From Reticulascus tulasneorum (Eukaryota; Ascomycota; Sordariomycetes; Glomerellales; Reticulascaceae), in the NCBI GenBank assembly GCA_001557505.1, contig LSAX01000005.1, forward strand, positions 2,604,001-2,668,000: a stretch of DNA of 64,000 nt, in the 5' to 3' direction. A program made the position numbers and the translations under genes. The notes under the pieces are model-generated. The model was not told the origin of the DNA, ran no database searches, and worked only from the letters and a program-made list of their open reading frames with translations. How positions within the stretch are numbered: the stretch's first letter is position 1; each line of letters starts with the position of its first letter. Below are positions 25,377-35,115 of this stretch, piece after piece.

Positions 25377-25606
25377 TATAGTATTTAGTCAGACAGCCCC
25401 CTGACCTAGATACTTCTCGATATTTCTTAACGTCTTATATCGACGCCCTTAGAGGTTAATATATTACCAATACCAACCCATAAAGGTCTATATAGCTCGA
25501 TAGAGGCAGCCCTCTGCCATGAGGGGCCCTCCTTAGCTGTAGGCTCAATCAATCCTCTTGTACACGCTTATAGATAGGTCGCCGCCCCACCCAGTTAAGT
25601 GCCACA
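25377..25606 (+). repeat. 3' LTR (230 bp)
   Basis: Same length as the left LTR. Here the inner (left) half is mutated (TGTGGCATTTGG has become TATAGTATTTAG), while the outer half is intact and ends GTGCCACA. It thus mirrors the left LTR. Confidence 0.92.
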
Positions 25607-25611
25607 GTTGT
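25607..25611. repeat. Target site duplication (right), GTTGT
   Basis: Identical to the five bases at 19689..19693. Confidence 0.9.
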
Positions 25612-25869
25612 ATTATTGATCGTTGTGTACGGACACCGCCTACCGCTTCAAGTGTCATTCATGAAATCACGTGAGTGGCTGGTTTCGTACCGCAGATGTT
25701 TACCTGACGCGTGAATTAAATGAGTGCCTACACCGAACTCGCGACATTGCCATAGTGACATCCACCCAGGCTCACTATATACGCAGCCTAGCCTCATATC
25801 CTCGCACTCCCGGACACAAGCAAGCACAGGAAAATCGCTACATGATACTGAAGTTTCAGTTACAGCAAC

Positions 25870-27690
25870 ATGTGGCTCATCAATGTGAAAACATACAATC
25901 TCGAGGCCCATTTTGAACCTCTCCCGAATTATTGCATTCTCTCGCATACATGGGGGGACGAAGAGGTCTCCTTTCAAGAATGGAACGCACTGAGACGATG
26001 GATGGCCCTGCAGAGATCTGGTCACCAATCCGACCCTATATCGAACGCGGATGCTGCCGCCACACAACTGAAGACCGGCTACAAGAAGATCATTGGTTTC
26101 CTCGAGAACGCGAGCGACGAGGCTTCAAAATTTTCCCATGTTTGGGTCGATACCTGCTGCATCGACAAGTCAAGCAGCGCCGAGCTTTCTGAGGCCATCA
26201 ACTCAATGTATCAGTGGTATGCTCGGTCGACCAAGTGCTATGCCTACCTCTCCGACGTCTCGAGTGTAGTGGACGATGAGGGGTTTCGCTCAAGCCGATG
26301 GTTCACCCGTGGTTGGACCTTGCAAGAACTTCTGGCCCCAACAGATCTTGTCTTCGTCACGTGTAACTGGAACACATATGCTATCAGGTATAGCGTCGCC
26401 CCCTTGCTCGAAGAGATCACGGGCATTCAGGAAAAGCACTTGAGAGGAACAGCGGGAAGGCGACCGTGTCTGGCAGAACGCATGTCTTGGGCGGCTTTGC
26501 GGGAGACTACACGACCTGAGGACAAGGCGTACTGCCTCCTTGGCCTTTTCGATGTCAACATGCCGCTCCTTTACGGGGAGGGAGGACAGAAAGCATTTGT
26601 TCGGCTACAAGAAGAGATCCTCAAGCAGACCGAGGACCAGTCATTGCTGGCCTGGGGTTATCACATGCACACCACGGACTTTGACATGGGCGTCCTGGCC
26701 TCGAGTCCGTCTCAGTTTGCCAGGAGCCGTCACCTACGGGCAATTGGAACATCTGCACAGCCATTCCAAATGACAAACAAGGGGTTGCACATGACTTGCG
26801 ACATTTTACCAAACAAGACGAGTATTGTGTATGCGGCGCTCGACTGCGATGTCGTGGCCACCACTCTTAATCGCCTAGTCATCCCCCTCTTGCCATATCG
26901 CAGCAAGCAGCTCGACAACCCACTGGCTGGAGATGAGTATATTCGAGTCCCCGGCGGCATGCCGGTCTTATTTCCAAAGAATTTCCCCCATCAGTCAAAG
27001 TGGCAAAATATGAAATCCATATTTATCATAAAAAATCAGGAACCTGAAGACGTGTACAACGTCCGCCTCGCGTTGCGGATCAAAGGGATTGACAGGCTCA
27101 ACGCCAACACAGTCCTAGCAGAAATCTATCCACCGTGCGGCATCTCCGCAGACGACACGATGCGGACCGTATCCACCGGTTGGTACACCAAGGGCATAGA
27201 CCGCTCCGCGCTCAGAAAGTTTCTCGAGGAACACCTGATACTTCTGCGGTTTGAACACCTGAGCAAACCACCCCACAGGGATGTTGTTAAACAGGACATC
27301 GTGGCAATACGGTTTACTGGCAAGGTGATTGAAACTACCGACTGCGTTCCGTTCACCACCACGTGGAGAGTGCAGCACGAATCTAGCCATGCTCGCGTCT
27401 TCGAGCTTTCGTCCATGACCTTCAACTCGAAGTCCATTGCCAGTTTTCTGGGACAAAACTCTTCCTTTGAAAACTCAACCGAATGGCTAGAGAGAATGGA
27501 CGACTCGGGAATACGCCCAAGTATCACAGTGAAGACCAGCAAGACCGATAGCCACGGCATTATTACCATTACCCAGGATCGGCTTCAACCCGACCGCAGA
27601 AACTTCTTTCCTTTCCATAGCAGACCCCAACCGCCAAACACTGACGAGAGACCAGTAAAGGTGATGAGCGGTCCGTATGAAGTTGCATAG
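25870..27690 (+). CDS. HET-domain protein (heterokaryon incompatibility type)
   Basis: An unbroken 606-residue frame from ATG 25870. It opens in the way of HET-D/HET-E-like proteins: MWLINVKTYNLE, then YCILSHTWGDEEVSFQEW, FSHVWVDTCCIDKSSSAELS, SMYQWY, SSRWFTRGWTLQELLAP and RPEDKAYCLLGLFDVNMPLL. These are the conserved blocks of the HET domain, related to TIR folds, which triggers cell death on non-self contact. The remaining 350 residues are a variable C-terminal part without NACHT or WD repeats. The coding end overlaps the MFS gene on the other strand by 106 bases (27585..27690), so the last 35 or so residues may be recent read-through. The copia element ends about 260 bases upstream of the start and could carry silencing marks. 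A damaged paralogue lies at 37252. Confidence 0.93.
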   Translation: MWLINVKTYNLEAHFEPLPNYCILSHTWGDEEVSFQEWNALRRWMALQRSGHQSDPISNADAAATQLKTGYKKIIGFLENASDEASKFSHVWVDTCCIDKSSSAELSEAINSMYQWYARSTKCYAYLSDVSSVVDDEGFRSSRWFTRGWTLQELLAPTDLVFVTCNWNTYAIRYSVAPLLEEITGIQEKHLRGTAGRRPCLAERMSWAALRETTRPEDKAYCLLGLFDVNMPLLYGEGGQKAFVRLQEEILKQTEDQSLLAWGYHMHTTDFDMGVLASSPSQFARSRHLRAIGTSAQPFQMTNKGLHMTCDILPNKTSIVYAALDCDVVATTLNRLVIPLLPYRSKQLDNPLAGDEYIRVPGGMPVLFPKNFPHQSKWQNMKSIFIIKNQEPEDVYNVRLALRIKGIDRLNANTVLAEIYPPCGISADDTMRTVSTGWYTKGIDRSALRKFLEEHLILLRFEHLSKPPHRDVVKQDIVAIRFTGKVIETTDCVPFTTTWRVQHESSHARVFELSSMTFNSKSIASFLGQNSSFENSTEWLERMDDSGIRPSITVKTSKTDSHGIITITQDRLQPDRRNFFPFHSRPQPPNTDERPVKVMSGPYEVA

Positions 27691-29074
27691 CCAAAGCCTC
27701 CCATCGAGCTTGCGCTTCCAGCTTTCAATAGTGGCACACCAGCAAGCCCTCCGCTCACATATCCGATCCCTCGCGCTCCATTTAGCAACCCATACAGCAT
27801 CCCCGTATCTACTGCCTCGTTTCTTTGCGCGGCTTCCTGCTCTAATTCATTGATAACTGCGCCCCAAGTTGCGCTGTAACCGCCTGCAAAGAAGCCAAAT
27901 GTGATGGAGAACAGCACCAGCAGCGTCATGCTACCCTGAGACGTCAGGCCCCACAGGAGAAAAGCTGACAGAGCAGAGCAGACGGCAGAGATGGATGTTA
28001 CTGTCGTTGCTGAGAGGTGGAAGTGCTTATTATCGCTCAAATACCCAAAGAATGAAGATGAAAGGATGCCTGGGATGTTAAAGAGGGTGAGCAACAGGGT
28101 AGCCGAGGTCTGAGACAGCAAGGTGACCTCATGCGCGTATGTGTTCAGGTAAGTTTGTGGAATGCCATACCCAGCGCTTTGGAGCACGATGGCCACGCTG
28201 TATATGTAGAAAGTCTGATGTTTCAAGAATTGCCACGGGATCTTGCGTCTCCGATGTGCGCCGACAGATATGCTTGAGGGATGTGTCGGCGTCAGGAAAA
28301 TCGCAGGAATACTGGTGGCCGCTGTCAGAGCTGCCCAGATTCGTAAGGTAACGCGAAACCCGTATCGATCGAGAAGAACGCGCAGCAGAAATGGACAAGC
28401 GGACCCTACGATATTCTTGCACGACAGCACAACTCCGTATGCGACTGCTCGGTTGCTGGTGGTAAACCACTCGCCAAGAGACAGCGTGGCCGGACTGTAG
28501 ACGAGAGCACAACCAAAAGCGGCCATAACGCCTTGAGTCGCGACCAGATGCCAGACGTGCGTGCTGAATGAGGACAGCAGGAAGCTGAGGCATGTGAGCG
28601 CAGCACCGCAGAGGGCCGCAGCCTGGCGCCATCGGGCCCATCGCCTACTAAATAGGGCAAAGAGGAAGGGCATGGAAAGATACATGACCCCATTGGAAGT
28701 TGTGCCGATGATGCCGGTAACATCGCTACTCCCTCGCAGCGTCCAGTTGCCGGAGTAATATTCCTGGAAGATGCCATAGCTCATGGCGAAGCCTGTTTGC
28801 CTGAGTAAGACAACATTGGCGAAGCAGGGAGTGACTTACCCCAGACTGGCAGCTGCAATAGTGCGGAGCCGATGAGAACCTGGGCCCTCTGCTTGCGTGA
28901 CTCCGACCGCCTCGAGTCAGTGTGATCGGGGTTAGTGACGGTTTCGGGATCCGGCTCTCGCTCGCCGACGCTGAATTGGAACGATTCGCGGCGAGCATTC
29001 CCCTCATTTTGGGCCATTGTTGAATTGGAAAGCGGAAAGAGCTTGGAAGACGTAGCCGGTATACTAATGGGCAT
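27585..29074 (-). CDS. MFS monocarboxylate-type (MCT-like) transporter
   Basis: Two exons, 29074..28840 and 28792..27585, with a 47-base intron (GTAAGT donor, AACAG acceptor), give 480 residues. A second ATG at 29017 (MAQNEGN) could be the true start. The splice restores LLQLPVWGFAMSYGIFQEYYS, the typical first helix of fungal MCT-like porters. Around 11-12 hydrophobic segments follow, with SPATLSLGEWFTTSNRAVAYG and GYGIPQTYLNTYAHEV. Members move monocarboxylates, riboflavin or secondary metabolites; the substrate here is unknown. The C-terminus is convergent with, and overlaps, the HET gene. Confidence 0.88.
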
Positions 29075-29666
29075 TTTCAAGTTTTTAAGACAATGACGAA
29101 CTTGCGCCCTGGCGTTGAGTCCTTTAAGCGTAAACTGATGATCGTTGCCGTTCTTGGCGACCGTGTAGCTTTGATTTCGGGGTGGGAACGGGTCCGATAA
29201 CGGGCGGACAGTGCCGCCATCTGGGATTCCGCGTGACTACTTAAGACTTATGACTCTTTTACTGTTCCCGAAGCGTCGCATTGAGGAACCCTTAGCCTCG
29301 GTAAGCCCACTAGGGCAATACTACGTAATACACGAGCGCGGTAATTACCAAGCGATGCCCAGTCAACGTTGGGACGGTCAAAGACAACGAGAGATGGGTT
29401 GCAGTATCCTTGGCTCTGTAGCCTCGCTAATCTGTTGTCCTCTGTTTCGTGCACTTGGAGCTAAGCTAGATATTGTCACGTCTAGTCAGCCAACTGTTCG
29501 CGCCGAGGTCGCACCAGCAATAGATATGCAGCACAACGTGCGAGTGGTCGAGGAGGAACGCGGCCCACACCTTTCGTCCACACCAAGGAAACCTATCAAC
29601 GAAAGTATAATAGGATTCTGTCCATCGCCATATGTGCCAATGCAAGTATGCACTCCTATGTCCAAG

Positions 29667-30791
29667 TTAGCAATAAAAAAGGTCGTATGGCGTTGGGGAA
29701 ACTGACGCAACAATCGGAGTAGTCCAGAACGTGTAGATAAAGGCCCAAATGTGAAGCCACGTAATAAAGGGGCGCATTACGCGTTCTAGCATTTTGCGAG
29801 CCATGTAGGGATGTGTCCTGTTGTTCAGGGTCAGACCATCCCATAGAGCTGAGATGTTGCGTACTCACTCAAACATGATCCAGAAACCGGGCGAGTAGAA
29901 AAGGCTAGTCAAGAAACATTTAGAGGCGTTTGTCTGCCATCTGACTAGTTGACTAGCAAAGTTGCTTTCTCGCATGACTGTCATAGTAATCTCGGCTTCG
30001 GGTGCGTTCTGGATGCTCACTTTCCAACCCTCAAGAAAATAGCCAACGCGTCAGGAACGTGTCGTCTCCAGAGTTCTGTAGCTTTCCAAACCAGTATTGG
30101 TTGATCACAGCATGCATGAACCTGGGGTCCTGGAGAATCTCGATGCGAACTAACAGCGTACGGCCTACGAGACAGAAAGAGCCACCATCTGCTGCGAATC
30201 GGACAGCTTGAATCTTCTTCTGATTGTCTAGAGACCGAATGGCGGTCACTTCCCAAGGCGTTATCACGCCATGTCGGCGTCGCTCTGTGGTGATGTGTGT
30301 GCTGCACCAGGGAAGTTGGTAGAGAAACTAGCACAAAAAGAATTAACGCACCTTTGCGCTCCGGCAGCGCCACCCACTCACGGATCCTTAAAGCCAACAA
30401 GAAGATGGGAAAGTACCAAAGGAGTGGGCCAAAAAGCATCATCGTCGACCAGAGCCGTGATCCGTCCAGTGACAACACTTACGCCCTTTTTCAGCTGCTC
30501 TCGCTTGTTGGCGTGAGGCGCTGTCAGAATCCTGATCTGGCCGGAGCCAGCGCCTACGGATTTGACAAGCTTCTTGACTCTTTTGCAGTCTCGAGGAATC
30601 GTTACAACTATGATCTCTCGAGGGTTGTTTGCGAGCCAGAGGCGAAGGCATGCGGTGAACGTGGACGGCGTGTCGATGGTTGGCACGATGATGCTAACGT
30701 CTTGGGGGTGGTAGCTTGGTCGTTCAGGAGGGGGCAGTGGCTTGAATGCTGCAGCATACTTTGATTCAAGGAATTTCTCGTCAAGTCCTTA
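29667..30791 (-). pseudogene. Family 2 glycosyltransferase, broken
   Basis: Going down the minus strand one finds PQDVSIIVPTIDTPSTFTA, ITALVDDDAFWP (the DxD region), VGGAAGAQ, ITPWEVTAIRSLD, VRFAADGGSFCLVGRTLLVR and NSGDDTFLTRWLF. After that come a SIQNAPEAEIT block and a C-terminal membrane part ending at 29667. This is the fungal GT2 polysaccharide-synthase-like family. Introns at 30302..30351 and about 29813..29863 splice well. Three breaks are visible: a TGA (30378..30380) between DP and VGG; an extra base near 30034 that shifts the frame after RWLFS; and a TAA (30789..30791) before the first conserved block. Further upstream (about 30842-30930) a hydrophobic stretch may be the first exon, but it does not join in frame. 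A functional enzyme is unlikely as read. Confidence 0.75.
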
Positions 30792-30930
30792 AGGCCTAAA
30801 ACGAGATCTGAGCTCCAGTTTGTGCAAGAAACAGATAAAATTTACCAGAGGTCTCCTAGAATGAAAGCCATCGCGCTACTGACAATGTTGGAGATGACTG
30901 CGCGGCTGCTAACTATCTTGGTGACGTCGA

Positions 30931-31783
30931 GAACTATCTGGGGCAAGGTGGGTAGGTAAACTTGTTGTGAGAATAATCCGGGTGATTTGCTGATATTTTC
31001 TACATATAAAGTAAGGTAGGCGCAACCTGAAAGCAAATGGCAACTATAATCACCATAGTGACACATCGCCCCTTCCCGCCTTAGCAAGTTCCTTGAGTAA
31101 TAACAAGGCCGGCTCCTAGATTTACTTTGTTAAGCAAGTAAATGCGTTCTAAATGCACATTTCTATTTCTCTGCCATCTCCTTCGGCAATTCTCAGTTCG
31201 TCGATGCAGCAATGCACTGAGCGGGTCACACCTCCCCGTATCGCCAATGTCTCCTTGTCGAAGCCAATGTCATACGACAAAGCATTTCCCTGCTTCGTTT
31301 GTGAACTGAAGACGGGGGTTCCCCTAAGTTCAGTATGCCTAGGTAGATCACGATGGCCTCTTGACGTTCAAAGCGAGCAGTCGACTTTAGTCTACAGGTA
31401 TCCTTTGTCTTCCAGGATACGTCATCTGATCTCCAGCAAAGATTAAACCATTCAGCTATTCCCACATGTCTTCCACGTGGTTGTTTTGAGCGACTATTTC
31501 TTTAGATCTCTTCTAGAAGTAGATTGAATACCGACATCTCAGACGCCAATGACGAAGATTTTGCCACGTGCAGTATGTGGGGTGGGAGGCCAGGGATCTA
31601 CATGCAGTTGCACATCCAAGAGAGGAAGGTAGTCGAGATACGTGCGATCCTTAGGAATTAACTGCAGGAAAGATAAACCCATCTTTTGCAACGAAATCAC
31701 CTTTGGATTTCCTCCTGCTTGCATTCCTCCATGGACTGTTGCCCTCAAAAATCTTTGCCAAACGACCGCAATCGGCGAGCCAG
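30931..31783. other. Intergenic, nothing recognised
   Basis: Between the 5' remains of the glycosyltransferase and the small membrane protein. Short frames (31153..31446 and others) lack motifs. Confidence 0.4.
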
Positions 31784-32647
31784 ATGAATCAGATCGGGCA
31801 AGCATGGAAGAATGTATTCTTAGGGGAACGAGACTCGGCTGAGAGAGAAAGGTATTCTGAAATGGATATGCACAGCAAGGGAGATGATGAGCGACAACCC
31901 AGTTTCGAACATCTAGCGGAACCTGATGAGGCATCGAGATCCATACCCGACCAGACGCCGGGGTCCCGACCCTCTCGGCCGCGGATAAGACGCCTGCTCC
32001 ACCCAGTCGCTTTATCCTGTCCTGCCATTACCGCGATGCTGCTTATAGCAGTCATTCTTGGTGGCCTCGCTTCGTTGGGAATCACACATTTATTGGCATA
32101 CATCCATGCCGTTGAGACCTCACACCGAAATGACCATACCCTCGCCTCCGGATCGCACGATACGCTCGATAAGCCCACTCGCTTCCTGCAAATCGCTCCG
32201 TGCGGTCAAACACCAGCAGAGGCCCGCCGCGCCGGGTGCAGCTTCGACCTCATCAGCTTCAACTGGCTACCCCCGACGTGCTACGATGGCGGACTAGTTG
32301 CGGCTTTCGAGCAAGAGCTCAACGAGCTCGACCTCTTGTACTGGTTTGCGGACCTGGGCGGTACCAAGCCTCTGACGAGGTCGCAGATCATTACAGGAGA
32401 CTACAACAACATTCACGTGCCGCTAGGATACCACGTTCGGCATTGTACTGCAATGTGGCGCAAGATGCACCGCGCGATTCTACTGGGCGATGGCGGGCTG
32501 GAGAGGGTGGACAGCTACATATGGAGCTACCACCATACTATGCATTGCGAGGAAATGTTGGTGGCACAGTATAATGCCACGGAGATGGCGAATGTATACA
32601 CCACTGAAGTAAAGGTCAAATATCCAGACTGTGGGGTTGCGGCGTGA
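31784..32647 (+). CDS. Small type II membrane protein, fungal family of unknown role
   Basis: A single frame of 287 residues from ATG 31784; an alternative ATG at 31862 (MDMHSKGDD) is equally plausible. A charged cytosolic tail is followed by one hydrophobic segment (AITAMLLIAVILGGLASLGI) and then a conserved outside domain: CGQTPAEARRAGCSFDLISF, NWLPPTCYDGGL, HVRHCTAMWRKMHRA and HTMHCEEML. Paired Cys and His motifs of this kind mark a large ascomycete family with a membrane anchor and Cys/His-rich ectodomain. It recalls, but is not clearly the same as, UstYa-type (DUF3328) proteins that act in cyclopeptide pathways. No precursor-peptide gene was seen nearby, so no pathway is claimed. Confidence 0.78.
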   Translation: MNQIGQAWKNVFLGERDSAERERYSEMDMHSKGDDERQPSFEHLAEPDEASRSIPDQTPGSRPSRPRIRRLLHPVALSCPAITAMLLIAVILGGLASLGITHLLAYIHAVETSHRNDHTLASGSHDTLDKPTRFLQIAPCGQTPAEARRAGCSFDLISFNWLPPTCYDGGLVAAFEQELNELDLLYWFADLGGTKPLTRSQIITGDYNNIHVPLGYHVRHCTAMWRKMHRAILLGDGGLERVDSYIWSYHHTMHCEEMLVAQYNATEMANVYTTEVKVKYPDCGVAA

Positions 32648-32944
32648 GGGTCCTACCGCAGCTGATGAATCATGTAAACACGGGAGATGTCGACATGCAT
32701 TGGGATCTGGGTATTGGGAGTTCACGAATAGTGGATACATCATCAGGCTTTTGTAAACGTCCGCCAAGCGGCACCACATTTGGGGGGGAAGTCACTGAAT
32801 TGCAGGATATCTAATTTTCGCCCACATCCCATCCGTCATAGTCGAGTAGCACATGCCTCCAAGGCCAGTGGCAGACTCGAACAAGATCTCTAACAAGAAT
32901 CGTCCGATTGATGTATAAGTATCAGTCCCAAACTCTCGATTCTC

Positions 32945-34672
32945 TCATATTGCCTTTGTACCATCGACAGCGCTGACCGCCTTCGCCACAACCACCGGGT
33001 CTGTGTCAAGCTTGCCATCAGTCGGCTCCGAATCCTCGTCGCCTGCCCGCCAGTTGACGGGTTCCTCCGGGACCAGTAGAACCGCTAGCGAGGTAGCTGG
33101 TATAGTGAAGGCAAACATGACGAAAGCAACGATCAAGTTGACCATCGGCTTCACCTGCGCAGCACCAACGCCGAAAGACACGCACGAACCCACCGATTCG
33201 AACGAGCGAAGGAGACCAATCGCCAACGTCAGCGTCTCGAGATCCTCGAAGAACGCCCCGACAAGCCAGTACACGAACATGTAGTGAGATTCGTTCATGA
33301 ATCTGGAACCCGAGTTAGAACGTCACACATGTCAAGCCTAAGAGTTGGAAATACCTGAAGAGCACATTGACGGCAAAGCCTCTGCCGAAACCGGGGGTGG
33401 CCCAGTCTAGGGTTACTTTCGGCACTGCCTCCGAATATTTCTTCTCATTTGCAACCTGCCAGCCAAACAGACCAAGCATCACAACGGCAAAGAAAGCCCA
33501 CGTGATCTTTGCTAAGGCGGGACGGCTGAAGTACTTGAGGTCGTAGAACCAGCCCCAGAACACGTTGGCAGCCGTCGCGGCCAGACCCGAAGAAAGCGCA
33601 CCCAGGGTGCGTGCCCGAACCGAGAAGTATTTTGTCAGATAAATACCTTGATAGGTCCCGTTCCAGTTGAATCCCACCAAGATGGGGATTAGAAGATAGA
33701 ACTGTTTCGTCTTGAGCAGTGCAAATAGCCTCTTGAACTCGCCGAGCACAGCCTTGTTCTTCGTTGGGTCGTGCAGTTTAGTCCCGTTCGGCCGAATGAT
33801 CTTCTCCGGAGGCGATACTAGAAGAGCCAGCGGCAGACCGAGGCATTGCAGCGCGATAAGGACTAGGTAGGTTGAGTAGCCGACCTTTCCTCGTTGCTCC
33901 TTTTTGACATTTAGCGACAGCTGGATCGAGGCGCCGATGAGCTGGCCAAGCTCGCGGAGGCCAAGCCATATCCCAGCTAAATGGCGTTAGTTGAAAAACG
34001 CCTTTGCCAAGTATTGAGAAGTGGTTGACGTACTAAACTTGCCGCGATCTTTAACGTCGCCGTAGCCTAGCGCGATGGCGCCCTCCGACGCCCACAGCGC
34101 CGAGGCGGCAATGCCGCATGTGACGCCGCCGAACAGCACGAACCACTCCACTCCGTAGCGATTGTTCACGTAGAGAGATGCCGAGTACGGGGCGTACCCG
34201 AGAGTTCCAAGGATGAGCACCTTGCGCAACCCGAACTTGTTCGCCATGACTGAAAAGAACGAGCAGCCAAAGACCATGATGCTGTGCATGTTAGCGCCAA
34301 TATCGCTTTGGTTTGGAACGGTGATTCGTACCCGAAAGTCAACGAATTTGCCCCATTGACCAAGTACGGCTCCTGTTGCCCACCAGCACCCGTGTCTAGA
34401 AATCCGTCGTCAGCATCGTACCCATCAGCTAGGACCATCGGGTGGAACATACTATTCAATGCATTCCATATCCCTGGCTGCGTGAAAGATATAAACCCGA
34501 CAATAATGACGTTGAACAATGGACTTCTATACCATCTTGTCAGTCGCGAGACGGGTTTGGCTCCTTGCGTACCGCCCTCCTCGAGCTCTGAGCTTTGTTT
34601 GGAAGACATGACGTGTGATGGCTTACGTTCTGGGAGAGGAATGGCAGGCTGATGGTCTGGACCGTCCTGCAT
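32945..34672 (-). CDS. UNC93-like MFS transporter
   Basis: Four exons: 34672..34332, 34281..34034, 33976..33355 and 33302..32945. All are in phase with introns of 50-57 bases, giving up to 522 residues. A second ATG at 34609 (MSSKQSSEL) may be the real start. Marks include SPLFNVIIVGFISFTQPGIWNALNSM (read as two parts around the first helix), GIWLGLRELGQLIGASIQLS, YLTKYFSVRARTLGALSSG and the closing FMNESHYMFVYWLVG helix. Fungal UNC93-like proteins form a distinct MFS clade with unproven substrates. The gene is divergent from a TauD-like dioxygenase with 443 bases between starts, a pairing that suggests uptake and oxidation of one substrate. Confidence 0.88.
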
Positions 34673-35115
34673 TTATGAGCACCCGTCAACCATGCAGGGT
34701 GGATCTTAATTCGAGGCCGAAGAGTTTTCCGTTCTGGGATCACATACGAAGGTGGCTAGCAGCGGGGACTGAACGACTAGTGGCAATGCTGTGCTCTGGA
34801 ACCACAATGAGACAATCGTCGCCTTACTGGATCGGCATTAGAATCAGTCCCGCTGCACTGGGCCCGAGTGCGTTTTGTTATCCTTATCTCGTCTAAGCTT
34901 TGTAGTTGACGATCTGGGCTGGCTGCACGTCCATGGTGCGTGCTACCAGGATCTGATGGCGACATTTAAACGGAGTGGAACTCGGCACTACTGCAACTAG
35001 CTTCAACGGTCAATACGTAAGCATAATAAATATCCGATTGCTCAATTATAAGATGCGATAGGGAGAGAGCCATCGTTCGGTGGCATTCGCGAAGCTAACC
35101 GAATGCAAGACAGCC
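34673..35115. promoter_or_regulatory. Divergent promoter region, UNC93-like / TauD-like
   Basis: The only sequence available for both promoters. No specific operator recognised. Confidence 0.5.

Larger units (their letters stand above)
19694..25606 (+). mobile_element. Ty1/copia LTR retrotransposon, RIP-mutated
   Basis: A complete 5913-bp element: two 230-bp LTRs, perfect inverted termini (TGTGGCA at the left edge, TGCCACA at the right), a five-base target duplication and a purine-rich tract before the right LTR. In the interior, integrase remnants (around 22.1 kb) precede reverse transcriptase (around 24.3 kb) and RNase H (around 24.8-25.3 kb). This is the copia order, on the plus strand. 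The interior (about 5.45 kb) is extremely AT-rich and full of stop codons. LTR differences are mostly TpG to TpA and CpA to TpA, the signature of repeat-induced point mutation. The element cannot be autonomous. It sits about 260 bp upstream of the intact HET gene. Confidence 0.95.

Noticed and set aside
29211..29705. 164-codon plus-strand frame
   Set aside because: No motif, no signal peptide and unlikely composition; it runs antisense to the end of the GT2 remnant.
31784..32647. UstYa-type (RiPP cyclopeptide) cluster around the small membrane protein
   Set aside because: The conserved HxxHC-type pair spacing of UstYa was not clearly seen and no repeated precursor-peptide gene is nearby.
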